Assembly (NCBI RefSeq): GCF_010668805.1
Contig: NZ_WUFT01000024.1
Coordinates: forward strand, 1-64,000
Reading direction: 5' to 3'
Origin: Rhizobium phaseoli
GTDB lineage: Bacteria > Pseudomonadota > Alphaproteobacteria > Rhizobiales > Rhizobiaceae
DNA length: 64,000 nt
Numbering within the stretch: position 1 is the first letter of the stretch; every line of letters starts with the position of its first letter. Made by a program: the position numbers and the translations under genes. Positions 17,368 to 26,120 of the stretch are shown here, piece by piece. The notes under the pieces were generated by a model that was not told the DNA's origin, did no database searches, and saw nothing but the letters and a program-made list of their open reading frames with translations.

Positions 17368-18332
17368 ACTCTAAATACCTGCCGCTGCTTGCGACCATCG
17401 TCATCTTCGTGCTCGCCTATGCCGGCTGTACGCTGCAATATCCGAACATGCTGTCGACGCGCGTCATCGGCAATCTTTTGACCGACAACGCCTTTCTCGG
17501 CATCGCCGCCGTCGGCATGACCTTTGTTATCATCTCGGGCGGCATCGATCTGTCGATCGGATCGGTCATTGCCTTCACCGGCGTCTTCCTTGCGGTGATC
17601 CTGCAGAAGACCTCGATCCATCCGCTGCTCGCCTTCGCGCTTGTGCTCATCATCACCACCGCCTTCGGCGCGGTCATGGGCGCAATCATCCACTATCTCG
17701 AAATGCCGGCCTTCATCGTCACGCTCGCCGGCATGTTCCTGGCGCGCGGCATGGCCTTCGTGCTTTCGATCGACAGCATCCCGATCGATCACGAATATTA
17801 TTCGACGCTGACCAGCCTCTATTGGCGTCTGCCTGGGGGAGGCCGGCTGACGTTGATCGGCGGCATCATGCTTCTGGTCTTTGCCGTCGGCATCTTCATT
17901 GCCCAGCGCACTCGTTTCGGCACCAACGTCTATGCTCTTGGCGGCGGCCCGCAGACGGCGCGGCTGATGGGCGTGCCTGTCGGACGCACGACGATCCAGA
18001 TTTATGCGCTGTCGGGTTTTCTGGCAGGCCTATCCGGGATCGTGTTTTCGCTGTACACCTCTGCCGGATATTCTCTTGCAGCAGTCGGCGTCGAACTCGA
18101 TGCCATTGCGGCTGTCGTCATCGGGGGGACGCTGCTGACCGGAGGAGCGGGATTCGTGGCGGGGACCTTGATCGGTATCCTGATCCAGGGGCTCATTCAG
18201 ACCTACATCACCTTCGACGGCACTCTGTCGAGCTGGTGGACCAAGATCCTGATTGGCCTTCTGCTGTTTGCATTCATTCTGATGCAAAAAGCCATCCTGT
18301 TCGTTTCCAGTCTGAACAAGAGGTACGCCTGA
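17364..18332 (+). CDS. yjfF: Sugar ABC transporter permease, YjfF-like
   Basis: A 322-aa permease, the second channel subunit. The conserved G-G-I-D-L-S-I-G-S-V-I lies near residue 59 and a G-G-G-P-Q-T-A-R-L-M-G-V loop near residue 193, with 8-9 membrane segments. The two-permease arrangement (rather than an RbsC homodimer) supports the Ytf-type assignment. The regulator gene follows 15 bases downstream. Confidence 0.92.
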   Translation: MNSKYLPLLATIVIFVLAYAGCTLQYPNMLSTRVIGNLLTDNAFLGIAAVGMTFVIISGGIDLSIGSVIAFTGVFLAVILQKTSIHPLLAFALVLIITTAFGAVMGAIIHYLEMPAFIVTLAGMFLARGMAFVLSIDSIPIDHEYYSTLTSLYWRLPGGGRLTLIGGIMLLVFAVGIFIAQRTRFGTNVYALGGGPQTARLMGVPVGRTTIQIYALSGFLAGLSGIVFSLYTSAGYSLAAVGVELDAIAAVVIGGTLLTGGAGFVAGTLIGILIQGLIQTYITFDGTLSSWWTKILIGLLLFAFILMQKAILFVSSLNKRYA

Positions 18333-18347
18333 GGGGAGAGGGATCGC

Positions 18348-19133
18348 TTGCGCAACAAATTGGATGAGACCCGCAAGACGGGGCGCAAAGCCCGGACGAG
18401 CCACGCGCAGGTGGTCGACGAACTCGGCAAGGGTATCGTCGCCGGCACCTATCCCGTCGGCTCGATCCTGCCTGGCGACACCGAACTGGCGCAACGCTTC
18501 AAGGTGTCCCGCACCGTCTTGCGTGAGACGATGAAGACGCTTGCGGCCAAGGGCATGGTCGTCGCCAAGGCGCGGGTCGGCACGCGTGTGACCGAAAAGA
18601 ACCTCTGGAACATGTTCGACAGCGAGATCATCGCCTGGCATTTCGACAATGGCGTGACGGAAGAGTTCCTGCTGCAGCTCTACGATATTCGTCTCGCCAT
18701 CGAACCCTTCGCCGCCGGTCTCGTCGCCGAACGGGCAAATGCCGAGGATATCGAGACGCTGCGCAGACTGGCGCTCGAGATGGCGGCGAGCGGCCATACT
18801 GCCGACAGCCTTGCACTCGCCGACCTTAATTTTCACCTGGCGCTCGCCGAGGCCTCGCACAATCCTTTCATGCGCACCTTGGGTAGCCTCATCGAAGCGG
18901 CCCTCGTCGGCATGTTCCGCATGAGCACGCCGCCATCCGAAAACGGCTTTGCCAATATCGCCGACACCCACATGCGCATCGTCGACGCGATCGTTGCCGG
19001 CGACAGCCTTGCTGCGCGCCGCGCGATGGAACTCGTCATCCTGGACGGCCGCCATCATGTGCACGAGGCCTTCGCCGCTCGCGGCTCTGAGACCCTCATA
19101 GTGCCGATTTCTGGCGCAATTTCACCCTTGTGA
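18348..19133 (+). CDS. GntR/FCD-family regulator, probable controller of the ytf operon
   Basis: A 261-aa regulator. The start is TTG (18348), supported by GAGGGGAGAGG at 18331-18341. The winged helix contains L-P-G-D-T-E-L-A-Q-R-F-K-V-S-R-T-V-L-R-E, and the FCD domain has L-Y-D-I-R-L-A-I-E-P-F-A-A-G, with D, H and H positions of the usual metal site (for example D-L-N-F-H near 162 and D-T-H near 206). It is like DgoR/LldR-type regulators of sugar and organic-acid uptake. Being the last gene of the operon, it probably senses the imported sugar or a product of it. Confidence 0.88.
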   Translation: MRNKLDETRKTGRKARTSHAQVVDELGKGIVAGTYPVGSILPGDTELAQRFKVSRTVLRETMKTLAAKGMVVAKARVGTRVTEKNLWNMFDSEIIAWHFDNGVTEEFLLQLYDIRLAIEPFAAGLVAERANAEDIETLRRLALEMAASGHTADSLALADLNFHLALAEASHNPFMRTLGSLIEAALVGMFRMSTPPSENGFANIADTHMRIVDAIVAGDSLAARRAMELVILDGRHHVHEAFAARGSETLIVPISGAISPL

Positions 19134-19220
19134 GGGCTTGCTTGTCCTGCAGCGCCGCGCGTGTTTTCAGGCGGGAAAAAGAGGCTGCACGACTTTCAAT
19201 CCACGCATTGCGCTTTCCGA

Positions 19221-19250
19221 AAATCGATTCCGATTTCTGGAATTATGCAG
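19221..19250 (+). repeat. 30-bp intergenic repeat, copy 2
   Basis: Matches the reverse complement of 14629-14658 with one difference (position 19238). It is located 48 bases upstream of glmU and could overlap its promoter or leader. Confidence 0.75.
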
Positions 19251-19297
19251 TATGAGGCAACAAAGCCGCCTCATGGCGCGGATTCGCGGAGCAGATC

Positions 19298-20659
19298 ATG
19301 GAACGCACTTGTCTTGCCGTCATCCTCGCCGCCGGTGACAGCACGCGGATGAAATCCTCGAAATCGAAGGTACTGCATCCGGTCGCCGGACGGCCGATGA
19401 TTGCCCATGTGGTCGAGGCGGTCGCCTCCGCCGGCATTTCGTCCGTCGCGCTCGTCGTCGGCCGCGATGCCGAGGAGGTGGCGAAGGCCGCAAGCATTGG
19501 CGGTGTCGGCATCGAATCCTGCCTGCAGAAGGAACGCCTCGGCACCGGCCATGCGGTCTTGGCGGCGCGCGATGCGATCGCCAAGGGTTACGATGATATC
19601 CTCGTCACCTACGGCGATGTGCCGCTGCAGACCGACGGCCCTCTCAAGGCTGCCCGCCAGGGCCTTGCCGATGGCAGCGATATCGTCGTCATCGGCTTCC
19701 ACACCGACCGCCCGACCGGCTACGGCCGCCTGCTCGTCAAGGACGGCGAACTCATCGCCATCCGCGAGGAGAAGGATGCGACCGATGCCGAGCGCACCGT
19801 CACCTGGTGCAACAGCGGGCTGATGGCGATCAACGGCCGCAAGGCGCTCGATCTTCTCTCGCGCATCGGCAACGCCAATGCCAAGGGCGAATTCTATCTG
19901 ACCGATCTGGTCGAGATTGCTCGCTCGCTTGGCGGCCGTGTCACCGCCGTCGATGCCCCTGAGATCGAGATGACCGGCTGCAATACCCGGGCTGAACTCG
20001 CCGTCATCGAGCGCTTCTGGCAGGAGCGCCGCCGCCACCAGATGATGCTTTCAGGCGTCACCATGATTGCGCCGGAAACCGTTTTTCTCGCCTACGACAC
20101 CGTCATCGGCCAGGATGCGCTGATCGAGCCGAACGTCGTTTTCGGTCCCGGCGCGGTGATCGACAGCGGCGCCGTCATCCATGCTTTCTCGCATATCGAG
20201 GGCGCCCATGTCAGCCAGGGCGCCACCGTCGGCCCCTTTGCGCGGCTGCGGCCGGGCGCCGATCTCGGCAACGGCGCCAAGGTCGGCAATTTCTGCGAGG
20301 TCAAGAACGGCCGGATCGGCGAGGGCGCCAAGGTCAACCACCTCACTTATATCGGCGATGCCGTCATCGGCGCCGGCAGCAATATCGGCGCCGGCACGAT
20401 CACCTGCAATTATGACGGCGTCAACAAGAGCGAGACGGTGATCGGTGAAAACGCCTTCATCGGTTCCAACTCCTCGCTGGTTGCCCCGGTGACGATCGGC
20501 GACGGCGCCTATATCGCCTCCGGCAGCGTTATCACCGTCAATGTGCCGGCCGGTGCGCTGGCACTCGGCCGTGCCCGCCAGGAGATCAAGCCCGGCCGAG
20601 CAACGCTGCTGCGCGAGCGCGCGCTCGCCATCAAGGCCGCGAAGAAGGCGAAGAGCTGA
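19298..20659 (+). CDS. glmU: Bifunctional UDP-N-acetylglucosamine pyrophosphorylase / glucosamine-1-P acetyltransferase
   Basis: A 453-aa cytoplasmic enzyme that acetylates GlcN-1-P and then forms UDP-GlcNAc, the precursor for peptidoglycan, lipid A and, in rhizobia, Nod-factor backbones. The uridylyltransferase domain starts L-A-A-G-D-S-T-R-M-K-S (usual consensus L-A-A-G-x-G-T-R-M). The left-handed beta-helix acyltransferase occupies about residues 250-440, with many hexapeptide turns and N-Y-D-G-V-N-K. Full length. glmS, which acts earlier in the same pathway, is next on the same strand, 196 bases away. Confidence 0.96.
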   Translation: MERTCLAVILAAGDSTRMKSSKSKVLHPVAGRPMIAHVVEAVASAGISSVALVVGRDAEEVAKAASIGGVGIESCLQKERLGTGHAVLAARDAIAKGYDDILVTYGDVPLQTDGPLKAARQGLADGSDIVVIGFHTDRPTGYGRLLVKDGELIAIREEKDATDAERTVTWCNSGLMAINGRKALDLLSRIGNANAKGEFYLTDLVEIARSLGGRVTAVDAPEIEMTGCNTRAELAVIERFWQERRRHQMMLSGVTMIAPETVFLAYDTVIGQDALIEPNVVFGPGAVIDSGAVIHAFSHIEGAHVSQGATVGPFARLRPGADLGNGAKVGNFCEVKNGRIGEGAKVNHLTYIGDAVIGAGSNIGAGTITCNYDGVNKSETVIGENAFIGSNSSLVAPVTIGDGAYIASGSVITVNVPAGALALGRARQEIKPGRATLLRERALAIKAAKKAKS

Positions 20660-20758
20660 GCCTGCTTTGCGTAACCGGCGGAAATTGAAAGTGACCGCCG
20701 AGGTGATTGAGAACTAAGCGGGAATCGTTAGGACTGGCCTCGATTGTCGGAGCCAAAA

Positions 20759-20840
20759 GCAATTCCAGCAAAAGTGCGCAGCGGTTTTGCGTCCGGAAAT
20801 TGCGTGAAGAAAACAGAAGAGCATTTCCGCGGAAATGCTC
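20759..20840. repeat. RIME-like palindromic element abutting glmS
   Basis: Nested dyads: GCAATTCC (20759-20766) pairs with GGAAATTGC (20795-20803), and inside it GCAAAA (20768-20773) pairs with TTTTGC (20785-20790). It is followed by a perfect 22-bp palindrome at 20819-20840 (half-site GAGCATTTCCG). The sequence style resembles the abundant rhizobial intergenic mosaic elements. It ends 15 bases before the glmS start codon. Confidence 0.7.
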
Positions 20841-20855
20841 GGGTGGGGATATTGC

Positions 20856-22682
20856 ATGTGCGGAATTGTTGGGATCGTCGGAACTCAGCCTGTTGCCGGG
20901 CGCTTGGTCGATGCGCTGAAGCGTCTCGAATATCGCGGTTATGATTCCGCCGGCGTTGCCACCATCCATGAGGGCGTGATGGATCGCCGCCGCGCCGAAG
21001 GCAAGCTGTTCAATCTGGAAAAGCGCCTCGACGCCGAGCCGCTGCCGGGTGTGGTCGGCATCGCCCATACGCGCTGGGCGACCCACGGTGTTCCGAACGA
21101 AACCAATGCCCATCCGCATTTCGTCGAAGGTGTGGCCGTCGTCCATAACGGTATCATCGAGAATTTCTCCGAGCTGCGCGATGAGCTGACCGCCGAGGGT
21201 TCGGTCTTCGAAACCCAGACCGACACCGAGGTCGTCGCTCAGCTGATGGCGAAATACCTGCGCGAGGGCCTGGAGCCGCGCGCCGCCATGCTGCGGATGC
21301 TGAACCGGCTGACCGGCGCCTATGCGTTGGCTGTCATGCTCAAGGCCGATCCCGGCACGATCATGGCCGCCCGTTCGGGCCCGCCGCTTGCCGTTGGCTA
21401 CGGCCGTGGCGAGATGTTCCTCGGTTCGGATGCGATTGCGCTGTCGCCCTTCACCAATGAGATCACCTATCTCGTCGACGGCGATTGTGCCGTCCTCACT
21501 CGCGACGGTGTGGCCGTCATCGATTTTACCGGCAAGCCGGTCAAGCGCGCCCGGCAGATCTCGCAGGCGACCGCCTATGTCGTCGACAAGGGCAACCACC
21601 GCCATTTCATGGAAAAGGAAATCTACGAGCAGCCGGAGGTAATCTCCCACGCGCTCAGCCATTATGTCGATTTCGCGGAGAACACGATCGGCGCCAATGC
21701 TGCCGCAATCGACTTCAAGGCGGTGACCGGTCTGGCGATCTCGGCCTGCGGCACCGCCTATCTCGCCGGTCTCGTCGGCAAATATTGGTTCGAGCGTTAT
21801 GCCCGCCTGCCGGTCGAGATCGACGTCGCTTCCGAATTCCGCTACCGCGAAATGCCGCTGTCGCCGTCGCAGGCAGCACTCTTCATCTCACAATCAGGCG
21901 AAACCGCCGACACGCTGGCATCGCTGCGTTATTGCCGCGACAACGGCCTGAAGATCGGCGCCGTCGTCAACGTCCGCGAATCGACGATCGCCCGCGAATC
22001 CGATGCCGTCTTCCCAATCATGGCCGGCCCCGAGATCGGCGTCGCCTCGACCAAGGCCTTTACCTGCCAGCTTGCCGTGCTGGCATCGCTGGCGATCGGC
22101 GCCGGCAAGGCGCGCGGCACGGTGAGCGCCGAGGAGGAGAGGGCGCTGGTGCGCCATCTCGCCGAAATGCCGCGCATCATGAGCCGGGTGCTGAACCTCA
22201 TCCAGCCGCAGATGGAAAGCCTGTCGCGCGAATTGTCGAAATGCAAGGATGTGCTTTATCTCGGCCGCGGCACCAGCTTCCCGCTTGCCATGGAAGGCGC
22301 GCTGAAGCTCAAGGAAATCTCCTATATCCATGCCGAAGGGTATGCCGCCGGCGAGTTGAAGCACGGGCCGATCGCGCTGATCGACGAGAACATGCCGGTG
22401 ATCGTCATCGCCCCCTACGACCGCTTCTTTGAAAAGACCGTCTCGAACATGCAGGAGGTCGCAGCCCGCGGCGGCCGCATCATCTTCATCACCGATGAGG
22501 CGGGGGCGAGCGCCTCGAAACTGCCGACCATGGCGACGATCACCCTGCCTGTGGTCGACGAAATCATCGCGCCGATGATCTTCTCGCTGCCGATCCAGTT
22601 GCTCGCCTATCACACCGCCGTCTTCATGGGCACCGATGTCGACCAGCCGCGCAACCTGGCGAAATCCGTAACCGTGGAATAA
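20856..22682 (+). CDS. glmS: Glutamine-fructose-6-phosphate aminotransferase (isomerizing)
   Basis: 608 aa. It makes glucosamine-6-phosphate from fructose-6-P and glutamine, the entry step to amino-sugar synthesis. ATG 20856 is chosen because the catalytic Cys must follow the initiator Met (M-C-G-I-V-G-I-V-G). The N-terminal Ntn glutaminase domain includes H-T-R-W-A-T-H-G, and two SIS domains follow (S-Q-S-G-E-T-A-D near 345, E-L-K-H-G-P near 500). The C-terminus ends L-A-K-S-V-T-V-E, as in the family. A structured repeat lies directly before the ribosome binding region. Confidence 0.97.
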   Translation: MCGIVGIVGTQPVAGRLVDALKRLEYRGYDSAGVATIHEGVMDRRRAEGKLFNLEKRLDAEPLPGVVGIAHTRWATHGVPNETNAHPHFVEGVAVVHNGIIENFSELRDELTAEGSVFETQTDTEVVAQLMAKYLREGLEPRAAMLRMLNRLTGAYALAVMLKADPGTIMAARSGPPLAVGYGRGEMFLGSDAIALSPFTNEITYLVDGDCAVLTRDGVAVIDFTGKPVKRARQISQATAYVVDKGNHRHFMEKEIYEQPEVISHALSHYVDFAENTIGANAAAIDFKAVTGLAISACGTAYLAGLVGKYWFERYARLPVEIDVASEFRYREMPLSPSQAALFISQSGETADTLASLRYCRDNGLKIGAVVNVRESTIARESDAVFPIMAGPEIGVASTKAFTCQLAVLASLAIGAGKARGTVSAEEERALVRHLAEMPRIMSRVLNLIQPQMESLSRELSKCKDVLYLGRGTSFPLAMEGALKLKEISYIHAEGYAAGELKHGPIALIDENMPVIVIAPYDRFFEKTVSNMQEVAARGGRIIFITDEAGASASKLPTMATITLPVVDEIIAPMIFSLPIQLLAYHTAVFMGTDVDQPRNLAKSVTVE

Positions 22683-22816
22683 GCCCGCGACGAGCCGATC
22701 TTGGCGTCGAAACATATTGTGCCAGGCCCCGAATTCTGGCAATTTTGGTCGGCGGACAAGGGGGAACGGCCGGCGTACCGGCCTGTCCAGGACTGATATG
22801 GAGTTCATCAGGAGAG

Positions 22817-23524
22817 ATGACCGACAACACCCCCAGAATGCCGGTGGCGACCCGGTTGAGGAATAATTTTCTCGCAGGCCTGATCATCTGCGCGCCGATC
22901 GCCATTACCATCTGGCTGACCTGGACCTTCATCCACTGGTCGGACAGCTGGGTCAGGCCCTATATTCCGGCGCGCTGGAATCCGGAAAGCTATCTCAATT
23001 TCGCCATTCCCGGTTTCGGCCTCCTGACTGCCATCGTGTTGATCACCGTCGTCGGCTTTCTCGGCAAGAACCTGATCGGCCAGAGCATCGTCCGTTTCGG
23101 CGAATCGATCGTCCAGCGCATGCCGCTGGTCCGCACGATCTACAGAAGCGTGAAGCAGATTTTCGAAACGGTGCTGAAGGAACAGGCGAACTCCTTCAAA
23201 AAGGTCGGCCTCATCGAATATCCCAGTCCCGGCCTCTGGGCGCTGGTCTTCATCGCCACCGACGCCAAGGGCGAGATCGCATCGAAGTTCAACGCAATGG
23301 GCCAGGATATGGTCGCCGTCTTCCTGCCGCCGACCCCGGTGCCGACGGCCGGTTTCCTCGTCTTCGTGCCGCGCGAAAAGATCGTCCTGCTCGACATGAG
23401 CCCGGAAGACGCCGCCAAGTTCCTAATTTCCGGCGGTCTCGTCGCCCCCGGACACAAGCCGTCCGAGCCAAAGCAGAAACATTTGCCGCGGCCGAAGCCG
23501 GTGGCAGTTTCAAAGGCGGATTGA
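22817..23524 (+). CDS. DUF502 family inner-membrane protein
   Basis: A 235-aa protein with two N-terminal membrane helices (about residues 15-38 and 63-85) followed by a cytoplasmic or periplasmic beta-rich domain. Motifs such as M-P-L-V-R-T-I-Y-R-S-V-K-Q, and the segment F-L-P-P-T-P-V-P-T-A-G-F-L, define the DUF502 family. Function is unproven in bacteria. ATG 22817 has GGAGAG just upstream. It is convergent with recG across a shared hairpin. Confidence 0.88.
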   Translation: MTDNTPRMPVATRLRNNFLAGLIICAPIAITIWLTWTFIHWSDSWVRPYIPARWNPESYLNFAIPGFGLLTAIVLITVVGFLGKNLIGQSIVRFGESIVQRMPLVRTIYRSVKQIFETVLKEQANSFKKVGLIEYPSPGLWALVFIATDAKGEIASKFNAMGQDMVAVFLPPTPVPTAGFLVFVPREKIVLLDMSPEDAAKFLISGGLVAPGHKPSEPKQKHLPRPKPVAVSKAD

Positions 23525-23584
23525 TGCATGTCGCCCGAAAGTGTCAGCGGTTTTGGGATAACGACATGTACGTAACAAAGATTT

Positions 23585-23606
23585 AAAGCGCGTCGCGGCG
23601 CGCTTT
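23585..23606. terminator. Bidirectional hairpin between DUF502 gene and recG
   Basis: AAAGCGCG (23585-23592) / CGCGCTTT (23599-23606), an 8-bp perfect stem that overlaps the recG stop codon. The minus-strand tail TTTAAATCTTT is T-rich, favouring termination of recG. Confidence 0.65.
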
Positions 23607-25722
23607 ATCCCGCTCTCAGAAACCGGATCGCCTCGTCGCGGCGGAAGAGATAGAGTAGCGTGCGGATCGCCGTGCCCCTCTCGCCGGTCAGCTCCGGATC
23701 CCGCTCGATGAGATAGGCCGCATCCTTGCGGGCGATTTCCAGGAGGTCGGCATGCGCCTCGAGGCTGGCGATACGGAAGCCCGGCGTGCCGGACTGGCGG
23801 GTGCCGAGCAGCTCACCTTCGCCACGCAGTTTCAGGTCTTCCTCGGCGATGCGAAAGCCGTCCTCGGTCTCGCGCATGATCGAAAGCCTGGCATGGCCGG
23901 TCTCGCCGAGCGGCCCCTTATAGAGCAGGATGCAGGTTGAGGCCTCGTCGCCGCGCCCGACGCGGCCGCGCAGCTGATGCAATTGCGCCAGGCCGAAGCG
24001 TTCGGCATGTTCGATCACCATGATCGTCGCATCCGGCACATCGACTCCGACCTCGACGACAGTGGTCGCGACGAGCAGTCGGGTTTCGCCGTTCTTGAAC
24101 GCCAGCATCGCCGCGTCCTTCTCCGGTCCGCTCATCCGGCCATGGATGAGGCCGATACCCGGGCCGACATTGGAACCGAGCGCGGCGACCAGCGTCGCGT
24201 TCCGCTCCTCGGCCGACATCAGGTCGAGTTCTTCGGACTCTTCGACCAGCGGGCAGATCCAGTAGGCTTTCTTGCCCTCGGCTATCGCGCTCTGCAGACG
24301 CCCGACGATTTCGCCTGTTCGTTCCATCGGCACGGTGATCGTCTGGATCGGCTTGCGGCCGGCCGGCTTCTCGGTGAGCTTGGACACGTCCATATCGCCG
24401 AAGGCGGCAAGCACCAGCGTGCGCGGGATCGGCGTCGCCGTCATCACCAGCATATGCGGCGAGATGCCCTTGGCCGTCAGCCTCAAGCGCTGATGCACGC
24501 CGAAACGGTGCTGCTCGTCGACGACAGCCAGCATCAGCTTGGCATAAGTGACGCTGTCCTGGAACAGCGCATGCGTGCCGATGATGATTTGTGCGGCGCC
24601 CGAGGCGATGCGCTCGAGGATTTCCTCGCGTTCGCGCCCCTTGGTGCGCCCGGTCAGCACCTCGATGCCGAGCCCGGCGGAGGCGGCGAACTTCGAGATC
24701 GTCGCATGGTGCTGCCGCGCCAGGATTTCGGTCGGCGCCATCAGCACGGCCTGGCCGCCGCTTTCGATCACCGCCGCCATCGCCATCAGCGCCACCAGCG
24801 TCTTGCCGGAGCCGACATCGCCCTGCAGCAGCCGCAGCATGCGCTCGGCTCTGGCCATGTCCTTCAAGACCTCGGCAATCGCCTCGTTCTGGCTTGATGT
24901 GAGCGAGAAGGGCAGGGATTTCAGAATCTTGCCGCTGATGTCCCCCGTCGCAAGCACCGGCTGGCCCGCCACTTTGCGCAGCCTCTGGCGCACCAGGCTG
25001 AGCGAAAGCTGGCCGGCGAGGAACTCGTCATAGGCAAGCCGCCGCCGGGCAGGGGCCTGCGGGTCGATATCGACGGGATCGCGCGGCTCGTGCAGCATAT
25101 GGAAGCTGCCGCGGATCGACGGCAGGCCTTCTCTCTGCGTCAAAGCGAGATCGATCCATTCCGGCAATTCGGGAAACCGCGGCAGGGCGGCGTCGATGAT
25201 CTTGCGCAGCGTCTTCGGCGAAAGCCCCGCCGTCAGCGGATAGATCGGCTCGACGAGCGGCAGGTTCTCTGCCTCGTCTGCCCTGACGATATAGTCGGGA
25301 TGCACCATCGAGGCGCGGCCGTTGAACCAGTCGACCTTGCCGCTGACCGTCACCTCCGTATCGATCGGCAGTTGCTTTTCCAGCCAGGCGGCCTGGCCGC
25401 GGAAGAAAACCAGCGTCAGCTCGCCGGTCTCGTCATGCAGGAAGACGCGGTAAGGATTATTGCTTTTGCCGCGCGGCGGCGCCTGGTGCCGGTCGACGCG
25501 CGCGGTGATCGTCACGATCGCGCCCTGCGGCGCGCGGGCGATCCCCGGCTGGTTGCGCCGGTCGATCAGCGAAAACGGTGCGTGGAAGATCAGATCGATG
25601 ACCCTGCAATCCTCCGGCGTCTCGCGCCCCAGCAGCTTGACCAGCAGGTCGGCGATCTTCGGGCCGACGCCCGGAAGGCCTGAAATTGGGGAAAACAGAG
25701 GATCGAGAATGGCGGGGCGCAT
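23605..25722 (-). CDS. recG: ATP-dependent DNA helicase RecG
   Basis: A 705-aa monomeric helicase that reverses stalled forks and processes branched DNA. The N-terminal wedge/OB domain covers about residues 1-240. Walker A G-D-V-G-S-G-K-T lies near residue 303 and the D-E-Q-H box near 400. The helicase C domain has V-V-E-V-G-V-D-V-P and Q-L-R-G-R-V-G-R-G. Start at 25722 (M-R-P-A-I-L-D-P-L-F) gives the usual family length. Divergent from sdhE with 92 bases between starts. No LexA box was seen there. Confidence 0.96.
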   Translation of the reverse strand: MRPAILDPLFSPISGLPGVGPKIADLLVKLLGRETPEDCRVIDLIFHAPFSLIDRRNQPGIARAPQGAIVTITARVDRHQAPPRGKSNNPYRVFLHDETGELTLVFFRGQAAWLEKQLPIDTEVTVSGKVDWFNGRASMVHPDYIVRADEAENLPLVEPIYPLTAGLSPKTLRKIIDAALPRFPELPEWIDLALTQREGLPSIRGSFHMLHEPRDPVDIDPQAPARRRLAYDEFLAGQLSLSLVRQRLRKVAGQPVLATGDISGKILKSLPFSLTSSQNEAIAEVLKDMARAERMLRLLQGDVGSGKTLVALMAMAAVIESGGQAVLMAPTEILARQHHATISKFAASAGLGIEVLTGRTKGREREEILERIASGAAQIIIGTHALFQDSVTYAKLMLAVVDEQHRFGVHQRLRLTAKGISPHMLVMTATPIPRTLVLAAFGDMDVSKLTEKPAGRKPIQTITVPMERTGEIVGRLQSAIAEGKKAYWICPLVEESEELDLMSAEERNATLVAALGSNVGPGIGLIHGRMSGPEKDAAMLAFKNGETRLLVATTVVEVGVDVPDATIMVIEHAERFGLAQLHQLRGRVGRGDEASTCILLYKGPLGETGHARLSIMRETEDGFRIAEEDLKLRGEGELLGTRQSGTPGFRIASLEAHADLLEIARKDAAYLIERDPELTGERGTAIRTLLYLFRRDEAIRFLRAG

Positions 25723-25814
25723 GCGGCCAAAATGCGATGAACAATGCGGCCTTGGCAAGGCTGACAAGCCGCTTTCCAGGGTCTATAGAGGCGCATCAAC
25801 AGGAAGGTAATGCC

Positions 25815-26120
25815 ATGACAGGTGTCACGCTCACCAGTGCCGGTCTCGACCCGCGCCGCCGCCGGATCCTTTTCCGCTGCTGGCATCGCGGCATCCGCGA
25901 GATGGACCTGGTCTTCGGCCAGTTCGCCGAAGCCGAGATCGCGACGCTGTCGGAAATCGAGCTCGACGAGTTCGAGACGATCATGGCAGAAGAGGACAAT
26001 GATCTTGTTCGCTGGATCATGGGAACATGGCCTGTGCCTGAGCGTTTCCAGACGCCGATGTTTACCCGCCTTGCCGCCTACACACCCGATTTTGACAAGC
26101 CCCTCAGGACGCCGGAATGA
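25815..26120 (+). CDS. sdhE: SdhE-type FAD assembly factor
   Basis: A 101-aa helical protein of the SdhE/YgfY (eukaryotic SDHAF2) family, which promotes covalent FAD attachment to succinate dehydrogenase. The diagnostic R-G-x-x-E motif is present within H-R-G-I-R-E-M-D at about residues 25-32, preceded by the Arg-rich R-R-R-R-I-L-F-R-C-W. AGGAAGG lies at 25801-25807, 7 bases before the ATG. It overlaps the start of mfd by 4 bases (ATGA). Confidence 0.92.
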   Translation: MTGVTLTSAGLDPRRRRILFRCWHRGIREMDLVFGQFAEAEIATLSEIELDEFETIMAEEDNDLVRWIMGTWPVPERFQTPMFTRLAAYTPDFDKPLRTPE

